Below are positions 23,798 through 35,300 of a DNA stretch of 64,000 nucleotides, in pieces. The DNA comes from Clarireedia homoeocarpa. Taxonomy: Eukaryota > Ascomycota > Leotiomycetes > Helotiales > Rutstroemiaceae. Location: assembly GCA_001465935.1 (NCBI GenBank), contig LNKV01000044.1:85709-149708 (forward strand), read 5' to 3'. Within the stretch, counting starts at the first letter, position 1, and each line of letters begins with the position of its first letter. Under the pieces are notes generated by a model. It searched no databases. It worked only from the letters and a program-made list of their open reading frames with translations, and had not been told where the DNA came from. The translations under genes and the position numbers were made by a program.

Positions 23798-24865
23798 GCA
23801 ACTCAGGTATCAGGACCTTAGTAGGCGCCCTTTGATCTCAGTCGACTTGCTAGGTATTGGATAATGTGAAGGCTTAATAGACCTGTGAAGACAGTTTGTA
23901 AATTTTATCCGCCTAGTCCGAACTTCAATGCTCAGTACTTATGCATCCTTGCTTCAACAGTCTCAACGAATAAGCTCAATACTTTCTGGAAATGGCAGTG
24001 TCTACAAACATAGACTCGTGTTAGGGGAGCAAGCTTGATTGAGTTTTGCTGGAGAACTACACTTCCCCATCTCCGAATTCCATCTTTCACCAAACGCATT
24101 CTTCACATGTTCGCTCTAGTACTATGGTCATCTTGCACTCCGTTGGCATTGTGTCTGCAAAGATCTGCATACATCATCTCATAACAAAATAACGCCAACC
24201 TTGCATAAGGTTAGATAGAGGGGAATAGAATATCTGTCCGTGCAGCCGCAGTAACCTTCTCAAATCCCTCCTTATAGCCGATCGACGATCAGTAATACGA
24301 TGGCTACACTTTCCTTCTTTGTGTCGGATCTTCCTTATCATGCATATTACAAGCATATGTTTATAGGAAGCTGATCTATTCTATTAGCGGAAGCTTACAT
24401 GGAGGCTTATTACACTGAGCAGATATGTAAAAGGCAGTGCATATGTAAGGTGATATATTCATGCAATGCAAAGTAATACACATGCTAGGAAAGTGGTTAT
24501 TCAGTGCTCATGCATCTGCTAGGTCTACTAACCGAACTGTAATAAATTATGAACCGCTGTGCCATGCAGATCTCTACACTTTGTAGTAAGAAGCATTTCA
24601 AATATGCGCCTTCAGGATAAGTGATTTGAATATGAGACAGAAAGCTGTAGAGTCGGCAGGTGATCGATTGCATCGTGCGGGGAATTAAAGGTGGGCAACC
24701 ATTCTTAGACTATCTCATGATTCACGGAGAGAACTTCCATTGACTTGCTGAATCAGGGCTATATAAGCTGGAATAGCTCACTCGATCTCCTGACAACAAT
24801 CAAGCACTCAAACAATATCTTTTAAAACCATAACTGCAACAGTGTGAGATCTTCACTCAATCACT
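23798..24865. other. Intergenic region, promoter of oxygenase 2
   Basis: This region is AT-leaning with no recognisable gene. A TATATAA box at 24760-24766 stands about 100 bp before the oxygenase 2 start codon. Confidence 0.5.
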
Positions 24866-25973
24866 ATGACTACACAGCTCCGAACGCTAAACCTAGGCCA
24901 CTTCACCTCGGGCACTCAGGAGCAGCGCCTACAGTTTGTAGATGAACTTCTAGCCGGCTTTATTGAGACCGGTTTCGTCAAGCTGGTCAACCATGGCTTC
25001 GACGAGCAGAAACTGAATGATCTTTTCTCTTGGGTGAGTATTGCTTATGCCTCTTAAACACATTAGTGCAGCCGTTGACTTGAAGACCTATATAGAGCAA
25101 AGAATTCTTCAACCAGCCATTGGAGGCGAAAAATGAAATACCGAACGAGAAGGGGCCCAGACCAATGCGCGGCTACTCTGCGTATGAGGTTGAGATGGCC
25201 TCAAATGTCCACCCAGATGAGAAAATGAGAGGACTCTTAAAAGATGCAAAGGTCCGTAGCTACACGCCCTTTAAACCTTGCTCCAGGTACTAACTGTGAC
25301 TTCATAGGAGCATTTTGATCAAGGCGCTGCGAATGACAAGGAGTTTCCAAATAAGTGGCTTGATAGGCCTGAGTTGGCAGGCTTCCGACCTTTTATGGAG
25401 TCATTCTATGAGCAGTGCGATGATGTCTGTCTTACGCTTGTCAAAGCCCTAGAGGTCGGTTTCGGCCTAGATAGCGGGGCTTTGATAGAGCGCTGCATTC
25501 CCAGCGCTACTGACCTCCGCCTGACTCATTACCCTGAAATTTCTATGAAGGAGATGAAGTCCGGTCGCACAAACCGCATTGCACCGCACTCGGATTACGG
25601 AATTGTTACCCTGCTCTTCCAAGATAGCACCGGCGGTCTCGAGATTGAGGACAAAACCAAGCCAGGCGCCTTCCTCGCTATACCTCCAACCGACACAAAT
25701 GAGATGATTGTGAATGTTGGCGATACACTCCAGCGCTGGACAAATGGCAAACTCTTCGGTTGCGTGCACAGGGTCACGATCCCTGAGTCAATGAAGCATG
25801 AAGAAGGCGGTGCACTGCCTGAAAGGTTCAGTATGGCCTACCTATTCAAAGCGCAGCGCGATGTATCGGTTGGCCCTCTTTCTAAGTTTGTCACCTACGA
25901 CAACCCGGCGAAGTATCCTGATATGAATGCTCTTGAGTATCAGAGCTTACGTAATAATCTTCTGTATACTTAA
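24866..25973 (+). CDS. 2-oxoglutarate/Fe(II)-dependent oxygenase, copy 2
   Basis: This is the paralogue of the oxygenase at 18264-19392. Three exons (24866-25033, 25096-25251, 25308-25973), all phase 0, encode 329 residues; the second donor is a weak GTCCGT. The DIOX_N part has FIETGFVKLVNHGFDEQKL, the second exon begins SKEFFNQP, and the core has HSDYG (His and Asp ligands), HRVT (distal His) and ERFSMAYLF (R-x-S for 2-oxoglutarate). All catalytic residues are present. The intron positions match copy 1: after the Trp ending exon 1, and just before EHFD. The two therefore arose by duplication, with inversion relative to each other, flanking the transporter and methyltransferase genes. A TATA box is positioned 100 bp upstream. 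The reaction is unknown; sequential oxidations of one scaffold are a reasonable inference. Confidence 0.93.
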
Positions 25974-26562
25974 ATTTGAATGATACTATATAGCTATCGG
26001 CCTATATTGAACTATAAAAGCTAATTCGACTATTATATTATAATAATCTTATTTTTTATATTTATTTCTAATAGTTTATTTTCTAACTATTACTAATAAC
26101 TTTTTTATTTTAAGTTTAATAGATTTTAAATATATCTTTTAAAAACTAGTTTGATTAATAACTTAATTAGTATATTTATATAGATTTTAAACGTCGTTGT
26201 GGGTAAATTAGGTGACCCGTAGCCCAATGTGACCTGTAGCCGGGTGTGATTCTTTTCCACATGATCCTACATATACGCGATACGGCCAAAGGAACGCGTT
26301 CGTTGCTCGTATGAAAGTGGTATTGTTGATGAAATTCCGATTCAGCTGTTGCGGCCTGCAGGCAGAAAACAATCGGAGGGTGAAAACCCCACATCCACGT
26401 GATCTGTCCTTTATAAATCAAAAAAGACGGATACAATTTATATCCGTGCTAAAGCTTCCAGCAAATTAGTATATACATAGAGAATATCAGAACACCCCTA
26501 TGTAACCTCGCATCATTATTTACATTTTATCAAGTGCTAAGGTCGTGGCCCAGACACACAAT
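25974..26562. other. Intergenic region with AT-rich block
   Basis: The stretch at about 26010-26190 is composed almost only of A and T with TTTTAAATATAT-like runs, suggesting a RIP-decayed insertion. The remainder is the promoter of the Zn2Cys6 gene. Confidence 0.6.
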
Positions 26563-28942
26563 ATGGAGAGTGGCAATATCGAGCTATTACGAATGAGCAC
26601 CCGGCAGGATGCCAGCCGGACTATAAACGTAAGTACTTTCTACTGTATGATTCCACTCTGAGATTCTAAGTATCACGTGACAGGCTTGTAACCAATGTAA
26701 AACTAGGAAAATCCGATGTGATGGCGAAACACCAAGTTGTGGACCATGTGACAAAAGAAGAAAGCCATGCCATTATACAGCACGAAGAAGACGTGGGGCT
26801 GGCAAAAAGTATCTCATACTGTATATTTGTGGAGCCCATTCCTTTCATGCTAATCATCTACGCAGCAAGATGTATATCCAGATGCTCGAGGCTCGGCTGA
26901 AACAGGTGGAATCAACATTGCGAGAACCATTAGCCTTTGGAAACTACCATGACATAGAGAATGGAGGACAAATCCCTGGCATCTCTCGTAAGCCTCACAA
27001 TTATATCCTACTTGATAATACAAACTCCTAACGCTTGAGAAAGATGACGACGTATCTCTGACTGCATTCCTACCGATCCATGAAGCTCGAGATGAGCCGC
27101 AGGAAATTACGGAGGAGGCATATGTAGAACCTATGGTGTCTCGGGGACATAGAGCGCCTGATCTGTCTCTGCCACCCGTCCTGTCCAGTCTTCCGAGCGC
27201 TGCTTCAATAAGATGCATGCAAGCTCAACTAGACCTGGGTGTCTTCCCACGCACGGTTTTTGCTCCGCTTCCACCAAAATCCCAGATCATGTCCCTCATG
27301 CCAAGCGCCCTGGAGTATATGAGTAAGGCTTGGCCGCTATTCGAAGCCGGATGGGTTTTTAAGATGATCGAGGAGCAGTATACGGTGGCCGTAGAAGGCT
27401 GTTATAGTGACCCAGTCCGCTGGGCGACAATCAATGCGACTCTCGCCATTGTTGCGCAGTGGAAAGTTGCCAACAGTGCAATTAAAGCTTTGTTCCCAAT
27501 CTCGTGGTCTTATTTTAAGAACGCATTTGCTATCTTTCCCGAGCTGATCACTCAGACTCCAAGTTTCGAAGCTTGCCGAGCACTGTTGATTATGCATATA
27601 TTTATGCGTGGGACGGGAGATGCACGAACGGGACACAGCATACTCTCAGCAGCTGTTCAATTGGCTCAGGTCATCGGCTTGTATCGCAAAGACCTACACC
27701 TCAGCTTGAGCAAGAACAAACAAGAAGAACACAGGCGTGTTCTCTGCACACTGTATATCTTTAGGGTTGATGCAGCGATAAAGTATGGATTGCCGGCACC
27801 ATTCGACGATAGAGAACACGAGGTATACCTATCGCGCGAGAACATCTCGGATATTATGGTCGGTTCAGCATCGCCTGTTGTGAGTATGGATGTTTTAACG
27901 CCTATGGCACACCTATCCGCGATCCAATCAAGGGTCCATACATACTTGCATTCCGGCGCGGGCTTGGGGCAACAGGTGACCGATTGCCTGAGGATTGTTT
28001 CGCAGATGGATCAAGAGCTAGAGCGCTGGAGAGCGGGTCTATCTGTAGCAATCCGACCTACGGATAATGCTCCATTCAACGCTGAGGAACTCGAATCTGG
28101 AGTCTTACTCCTACATCTCGCGTATTACACTACTGCATGGAAAATTCATCTTGCCTTACAAAGGTCAATTACTTCTCATAAAGGCGTACCATCGCCTGAA
28201 GAGAGTATTTTCACTGAAGGGACAGGTTGGAAAATATCATTGAGGTCGCCCTCTCCAGAAATCGGAGCTCGTATAACGTTATTCCTCTTACGAAAAATGC
28301 CGCTGCAGCCACTCCCTTATCTATGGTAAGGTCGTCCCAAAACTTGCGACTCTCTCATATTCACTGACATCGTAGGCAATTACTCGGCTATTCCGTCTGT
28401 GCAAGCCTTATACTCGTCGTAGCGGTGCTGGATAATCCATCTTATCCCGAAGCACTGGTAAATGCCACGTCAATTGCTGAGTTTGTCCAACACTTGAGAG
28501 ACCTTCAACTAAAACATGAATACGAGGTGCAAAACATCTATAACGGTTGCTTGGAGCTTTACAAAACTGTATGGTACGCAATCAAGACATCACAGAATAC
28601 ACTGGACCATGATGATACTCTAAATCTGGGAGACAGTGTGCAGTCACTCAAAGAACACTTTATGGTGAGCACACCTCTGTTATCCTTTTTTTTCCCTTCT
28701 CTTTCTAGAGACTATTATACTAAAACGAAAAGCACATGAAATTTGGCTTGTCCCGCTCTCTAGACCTAATGCGGATTTCTCAGGGGTTGATGAGCAATAT
28801 GCCATTGCCATGTGCTGAGGCGGCAGAGATATTCCCCACCGCTTTTGGAATGCCACTGGCTTCAGATGACGGCTACGGACCGTTCGTTCCGGATATAATA
28901 AAACCTCGAACATACAATTTCTCGTTTGGACCCAGATCTTGA
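26563..28942 (+). CDS. Zn2Cys6 transcription factor with fungal-specific domain, 697 aa
   Basis: This is a putative regulator of the surrounding metabolic genes. Six exons (26563-26628, 26684-26808, 26866-26987, 27044-28325, 28376-28664, 28733-28942) close in phase to 697 residues. The zinc cluster spans exon 2: C24-x2-C27-x6-C34-x6-C41-x2-C44-x6-C51, in ACNQCKTRKIRCDGETPSCG. It is followed by a basic ARRRRGAGK linker and a short coiled coil (MYIQMLEARLKQVESTL), the usual dimerisation element. The middle homology region includes FEACRALLIMHIFMRGTG and AVQLAQVIGLYRKD, and shows DDREHEVYL in the stretch that follows; the C-terminus is a helical tail ending FSFGPRS. It lies between oxygenase 2 and the NmrA-like gene, so a pathway-specific role is likely but unproven. 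Confidence 0.93.
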
Positions 28943-29454
28943 TGCCACGAATTTAACGATGCGTGCTGCAGCAGCAAAGGATTATTATACCAAAATATTT
29001 CGTTTTGAAGTCATTGTGCTGTGCAGAGTGTAGACTCAAATTACGCAAGGCTTTCAGCTGGCCATCACTTTGTTCGCCGGCACGAAATCTACTGCGGCTG
29101 TGTAAAGTGAAAGGCTCCTACGGTAGCGCGTTTTCTTAAATCTTGTGGGGACACGACTCGCAATACTCCTTTCCATGGTCTTTTGGGACTACCCGACATT
29201 TCGCTGGAGGTATTTCGAAGCTCAGCTCTAACATCATTCACATCCATTTTGACGTATTATATGGCCATTTGAACATCTAGAGCGCTGAACTAACTACTAG
29301 CTTTGTAGTGGCTTGTTCTACAAGGAATATTGTTTCGCGGTATTTATGAATATAAAACTATTTTTTCATTCTTTACGTACTATGCCGATAGTGCTACGCC
29401 TTCCATATTTCTCTTGAAGTACCCCTCTTCTCTCACTTCATTCAAATACAACTC
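28943..29454. other. Convergent intergenic region
   Basis: This is the gap between the regulator and the NmrA-like gene, with 3'UTR-like AT-rich sequence. No gene was seen. Confidence 0.5.
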
Positions 29455-30520
29455 TCAAGCTGCGTAAGCCTCGGTAATAATATCCCTAACCGTCTTCGGT
29501 TTAATTTCAGGAAATTCGTCGTTCAAGGTACGGCTAGGCTTGAAGTCATAGACGCCGTCCTCAAACATGACACCAAAAGCGGCAAATATGCCCTGCAGCA
29601 TCTGCTTCGGCAAGAAGTAAAAGTTAGGACTACGATGGCTCGGAAGCTCAGTGATCTGGCCTGTTTTCAACTTGTCGAGCGAGTCATACTCGACCGTGAA
29701 CTTGGTTCCTTTGACCTCCTCGGCGACACGGACGAACTCGTTGAGAGTCAGCTTATCGCCGATAATGTATGTCTCTTTCTCCCAATTTTCCTTTGTCAGG
29801 AGAGCGGCGACAAACTTGCCCACATCGAAAGTGTGGGTGAAGACAGCTGGCACGTTTCCACTACCTGGGATAGCGGCAAAGTTACTGGCCAGATCGACGA
29901 CCACTGGCATGGGCTGCATGTACGACTTGACTTTAGGTGCACCATAGAAGTCGAGGAAGAAGCCGTTCATCACGGCGGTCCACTCCAGGGATGTAGATTC
30001 CAAGGCCTTGAGATAGTCTAGCTTGGCCGCGGCTGGAGGAAAGTATGATGCGATCCTGGAAGATTTAACAGTCAGCGAGCGCATCATGGTAAAGACCCAA
30101 GACGTTGTTCCGAGTCAGCACTTACTCTTCCGTGTACTTGATGCCCCACATGCTAGGAATATACCGCTTGGTGACGGAAGACTTGTCGGCTCCCGCAATA
30201 AGATTTAATTCCTGCTCAGGAAGGGACTGGCTGCTGAGGGCCGAGATGACGGTGACGATGTTGTTCTGCTCGAGAATCGAGGCTATTGCGTCAGGGCTAT
30301 TGTAATCAACGGCGATAATCGGAGCACCAATCTCCTTTGCCTTCTCATCATCGGCCTATTGAAACCATCGTTAAGCTAGGAGTTCACCACAAAATCAAGG
30401 AGAGGTACAAACCTGACGAGCAAGGATGAGGACCTTAAATTGGCCAGCACTCTTGATGCCATCAACAATGGCTCGGCCAAGCTTGCCACTGCCTCCAGCG
30501 ACTGCAACGGTAGTAGACAT
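29455..30520 (-). CDS. NmrA-like / isoflavone-reductase-like NAD(P)-binding oxidoreductase
   Basis: This is an atypical short-chain dehydrogenase of the NmrA/isoflavone reductase group. Such proteins either reduce aromatic or flavonoid-like substrates or act as redox-sensing regulators. Three exons (30413-30520, 30126-30355, 29455-30055; minus strand) join in phase to 312 residues. The N-terminus is a Rossmann fold, VAVAGGSGKLGRAIVDG, with the GGSGKLG loop at residues 9-15. A second strand ends ILARQ, followed by a GAPIIAVDYNSPDAI segment and the VISALSS strand. The middle contains RYIPSMWGIKYTEE and AAAKLDYLKALESTSLEWTAV, where the Lys is placed as in the catalytic Lys of isoflavone reductases. 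The C-terminal lobe is normal in length. It closes the right end of the oxygenase/transporter/methyltransferase set. Confidence 0.92.
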
Positions 30521-32331
30521 GATTGGCTGGTTCAAAAATAATGAAGATGTGAGAACAAAGTTGTACAATGTTTGAACGTAAGAATGTAATTGATATCCTA
30601 TCCTATGATTCCAGTGCGGGTTGTCAAATATATACCTCTGCTCTTTGCCCGTTAACATATGTTCAATTTCACTTCGGGATCAATTTGACTCCGTTGATGT
30701 GCTGACTGAAACTATCATGTCTCATTTGCTTACATATATTATCGTTCACCTGAGAGACTGGTTAATCCCGATGAAGCCTGAACCCAGTTTTACATACCAT
30801 CTAAGGCCAGTATCGTGCGAGACAGATCTAGACCATACACTGATTACACATACAACTTCGCATCGGAGTCAAATTGAGTCTGATACAGCTTGTCAATCAG
30901 CGGGACTGTTGTGATCAGGTGACTTTAAGTTTACATAATGACTAGTCAGTCATAGCGAACCCCTTTATATCCTTGGGGAACAATTCGAATAGTGTAATTT
31001 TGAATAGATCATTGCATCACCCCAAAAGGCCTCCTGCGGGATACTAGTATGTTGGAGGAGGGCCTCATCCTCGTATGACCAAGCTCGAAGGTCGGGTTAA
31101 TTTGGAGAGAACCTCGGAGCAGGTCCTGTATTCGATTGGGATTGAGAGGGTTGAATTGGAGAACTCGAGATTATGATTGAAGATTGGTACTCGGAAGCGG
31201 GACTTCGTGGTAGTTTTCTTGGTCGATATTGAACTATAAGAGCTTGAATTATATGAGTACATCTCAGTAGATGCAGCTTGTATGTCACGTCATTAGAGGA
31301 CAACAAGAACTTCGAACATCGATATTGATGTGGTGGATAGAGATCAGAGAATCCTATGTAGTAGTATAATCTTCTGACACGCCGCTATCCAACAGGCAAA
31401 TTCTTACCTTGAGGGGACACAAAGCAATGACCCTACTGTACTCTACTACGATTGATTTCGAGTCCTTCGGAGATATATTACACGAATGGGTCTCGAGTAC
31501 GTCTTAGGTCTCGCTGCCAGATACTTACGTGAATGAGCAGTGCGCTTGTTGGTATTTCAGCGGCTACAAAAACACAACAGATATTTGAGCGAGGTATCTA
31601 TCCTATCTTCTTTGTTGAAGATTCATCGCCAAGGTTGCTTCTCTCAAAACGAATGGTGGAAGTTATGCGGTTATATATTCGATCTACGCTCGATTACGTA
31701 ACTTAGTTACACATGTATTCAATAGGCTTGTTGTGTTGTATACCCGATTTATGATGGGTTGAAAATCACGATGCGGAAAGAGTGGAAGTCCAGCTTGGGG
31801 CTCAAAATGAGGATTTAGGGGGGATTAAATAACTTGTCATATTATATAGTAGTGTAGGCGTGTTTATATAAGTGAGTATAGTATAAGTTCATTTACAAAA
31901 TCCGCCCCACCCCCCCCAAAAACCAAGCATTTAACTTATAGCATTCGTTTCTTATATTTTTTCTTTTTTTCTATGAATTATAAAATCAAAATCAAATTAA
32001 TTAGAATAATTAGAATAATTAAGATAATAGAGAATAAATATTTATATAATTAGATAGTTTTTTTTAATATATAGAGTTTCGTGCTTAATTAGAATTACCA
32101 CTTGTTATCTACTATTATAATTATTCGATTCTCTATATAACTATTTTCAATAATAAATCTATAATAATATTACTGTTCCTATCGACCGTTAGTATTCGAG
32201 ATCCTGACCACTTCTATATAACTTAGAAGATAAGCATTCATAATATAATCTATAACTTCCAATCTTTATAAAGTATATAGGAAATCTAGTAGGTAATATC
32301 TCCAATATATCTATTTATCAATCTGAATTGA
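30521..32331. other. Intergenic region, AT-rich toward the Hint gene
   Basis: The first part holds the NmrA-like promoter and non-coding sequence without recognisable motifs. From about 31830 the sequence becomes AT-rich, with a C-tract at about 31907-31918 and a very AT-rich block from about 31940 to 32330 reaching the stop codon of the Hint gene. Confidence 0.6.
31940..32330. repeat. AT-rich block, probably RIP-decayed, at the 3' side of the Hint gene
   Basis: This is dominated by A and T with TATAATTA/TTAATTAG words and few C or G, abutting the stop codon of the Hint-domain gene. No coding content remains. It resembles the block at 39220-39790 on the other side of that gene. Confidence 0.6.
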
Positions 32332-35300
32332 TCATTGTAACTCTCCCGACCTCCATATCTGCCCGCCACTAGTTAACTGCGTTTCTGTGGTTTTCCAGAT
32401 ATCTTCGGTCACGTCAATATGTTCGTTATTTGTGGCCTCGGTCCAGTCTTCCATGATCGACATGAAATAAGGCCCGTCCGAGTACTCCTTGCCTGTCGTT
32501 CCAGTGACTGTGACGGTGATCCACTGACCCGGCTTTATCGTCAAGGGCTGTGGATTCGCCGTATTCGTGGAAGTGAGAGTGATTGCGTACGGCGTGCACG
32601 ATTCGCCATTGTCGCCGGTTTGAGATGGCTGCGGTGTTACGCCAAGAGTAATGCTCTCCTTGAGCGTATTATCACTACTGTCCAACACCACGCTTCCCAC
32701 ACGCTTGGTGGTGCTGGATTGGTTGTCTGTCGTAGTCTGTCCAGCGTACGTGAAGGAGGTACAGGCAAAAATGGCGTTTTTGGTGGAACCAGAGTTGATG
32801 CTGATGCTCGCGGACTTGAGCTGGGCATCGGTCGTTCCTGCATTCACGCCTTGGATCTTCAAGGTCTGGCCGTCAAGATTCGGCTTGAGAATATGGAAGG
32901 TGGTCCAAGTGAGCAGACTGGCGGGCGGGTCGGGAAGCTTCTTGAAGTTTTCGTCGTCTCGCAAAGTCTTGACATATTCTTCGGCCTTGGTCAATGGTGG
33001 TGGCTTGTTCTTTTGGATATAAAAGAGGGCTAAGAGAAGTATGGCACCCACAATGGCCAGCGCGGGCCCTGCCCACGTCAGAAATGCCGACGCCGCCGTC
33101 AGCGCTGGAGCCACAATGGCGAAGAGGTCGGCTACGGCGCCCAGGACGATGCTGACTGCCGAGGCCAGCTCAAGCCAGAACTCGGCCCCGTGGAGTTCTC
33201 CCCAGCGCGTAATGAGCTGTATCGTCACAAACACGGCCAGCGCCATGATGATGACCACCATGACGAATCTCCCCACCTTGGCAAGGTTGCTCCAGAGTCG
33301 AGCCCGCTCGCTTACTTTCCCCGCGCCTCCCTTGAACGGATCGTCAAGCGAGTTGACGCGGCCCCGACCACTCATTTCGGCCTGCTCAATCTCTTCGAGC
33401 TCAGCTACGTTGCGGGCATTATTCCGGCATGTGTCATCGCACTTGTGACCGACTTCTTCGGCCTTCTGATGCAGGTCCATTGCCTCCCGGCAGCGGGCCA
33501 CCAGTCTATGCTCCGGAAACGCGGCCCAGGCAATTCTACTGGGGAACGTCTTTGCGGAGACAAACGACTTGAACGCCGTAAAGCCTTCTTCCACAATGTT
33601 GCCCACGTAGCGCAACGCGTTGGTGATCAACACGCCCCGGTCGGCGACCCTAAGGTCTTTCCAGTTAGAAAACGCTCCGTAGCCAACGACCAAAGCACCG
33701 ATCATCTAATCAAGAAAAAAGGGGAAAAGTTAGCAAAGTACGACATGATCAGAGGTGAGAGAGATAAGCCCCCGACTGAAGAAGATGTTGGATTCTTACG
33801 CCAGCAACGGCCAAAGCACCACGCATCCAAAGGCCTGCCTTGGTAACGGTCTTCTGCGAGAGCGTCGCTGCTTCGCAAATGCAGGTGTTGCCTCCACCGA
33901 TGAAGGCACGTACGCCGCCCTGGCCAAGTTTGTCAAGTGCTTTGCGGCCTTTAATCGTCATGGCTTGCGACATTACTCGAAGCTGCGTGATGGTAAAACC
34001 GGCCATGTTAACCCTAAACGAAATCAGTATATGTCAGTAAAGGTGAAGTAGTAGCTAGGTAAGCAGCATCAAAGGCTGGCAGGGTTGTGTAACTCACGCC
34101 TTATCTCGAGCTGTCTGTGCTTCCCCTTGTCCAACCACAGCCTGCATATGGGTGAACTCTTCCAGCAACAACTTTTGGATCTTGTCGTTGAGGGGGCTCG
34201 TGCCCGACAACACATGCTCCCAAAGATTTGTCACTGCATCCACCAGTATATTTTCCAGGATCTGCTCAAATACCTGATCGTCAGATCCCAGCAGTTGTGC
34301 GTCGGTGTTGTTGGCCACGGCTTGGCCATTCACCAGCAGGCAGAGTTGGAGGGACAATGGCTTCGGCTTCGACGGGTCCGGCGGCGCGCCGGTCATGATC
34401 GGAATAGGGTCTAGCACTTGCAGAATGTGGCAGATCTTCTGCAGCTGCATCTTTTGGGCCTTGTACGTGAGATTGTTCAATGCTGGCCCAATGCATTGCG
34501 AGTTGAACATGGCAGAAGCCCACCGCTGGCCTCCTGTCATGGTGGTCGTGTCCACGACAACGTTGGGATCGCTTACGGATCGGGTGTAGCTGCCGTGAGT
34601 ACCGTCGATAAGATAGGCCTGGAGATCTTCAGAGCACAACCGCAGAGTGCAGTATCTGTTGCACAAATCGTTGAGCCGACCATACGCCTGGCTCTGGCTC
34701 ATGCAGCTCTTACCGCTGCCTGTCCACCAATATCTGATCTTCTTGCGTTCTTTGTTGGTCAGTTGGAATTCTGGGTGTTTGCCCTTTTCTGCGGGGTCCA
34801 TATTCATAATGCGACTCGCAATCCACATGGGAATGTATCTGGAGAGGGTGGGGAATAGAAATTAGTCACATATCTCATGACAAGGTAGGAAAACCGAAGA
34901 TGTCACGTACTGCTTCTTCAACCAGTCTTTGGTTGAGGTTGTGAGATTCGGCCCGAGCTCCTCGGGTATCTGATCACTGTTGGTGCCAACCTCTGGTTTC
35001 TTAGTCGAGGTCCATGTCGTTCTGGCCTCGTCGTCCATATGGTAGAGCATGACGTTCTGCAGCATCTTTTCGGTATCTTCCTTGAGCCTACCCACATCAA
35101 GATCGCTCTCACACAGCCTTTGTGCGCCGATGGCGTCGTCTGCAGGAAGCGGCGCTTTCGCACCAACACCAACACGAGCTGCGAGAAACCGAGCTTGCGT
35201 AAGGAAAGTTGGCGAGCTGGTGCCAGGGCCAGTGGCAGTACTACCGAAAGCTGAGGCAGCCGTCATGACAGCCTTGCGCGCCGGGAAAGCCGGCGTTGCT

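Noticed and set aside
32419..33846. Long plus-strand frames opposite the 3' end of the Hint gene
   Set aside because: The minus strand gives one continuous phase-consistent exon chain with plausible membrane segments; the plus frames are shadows.
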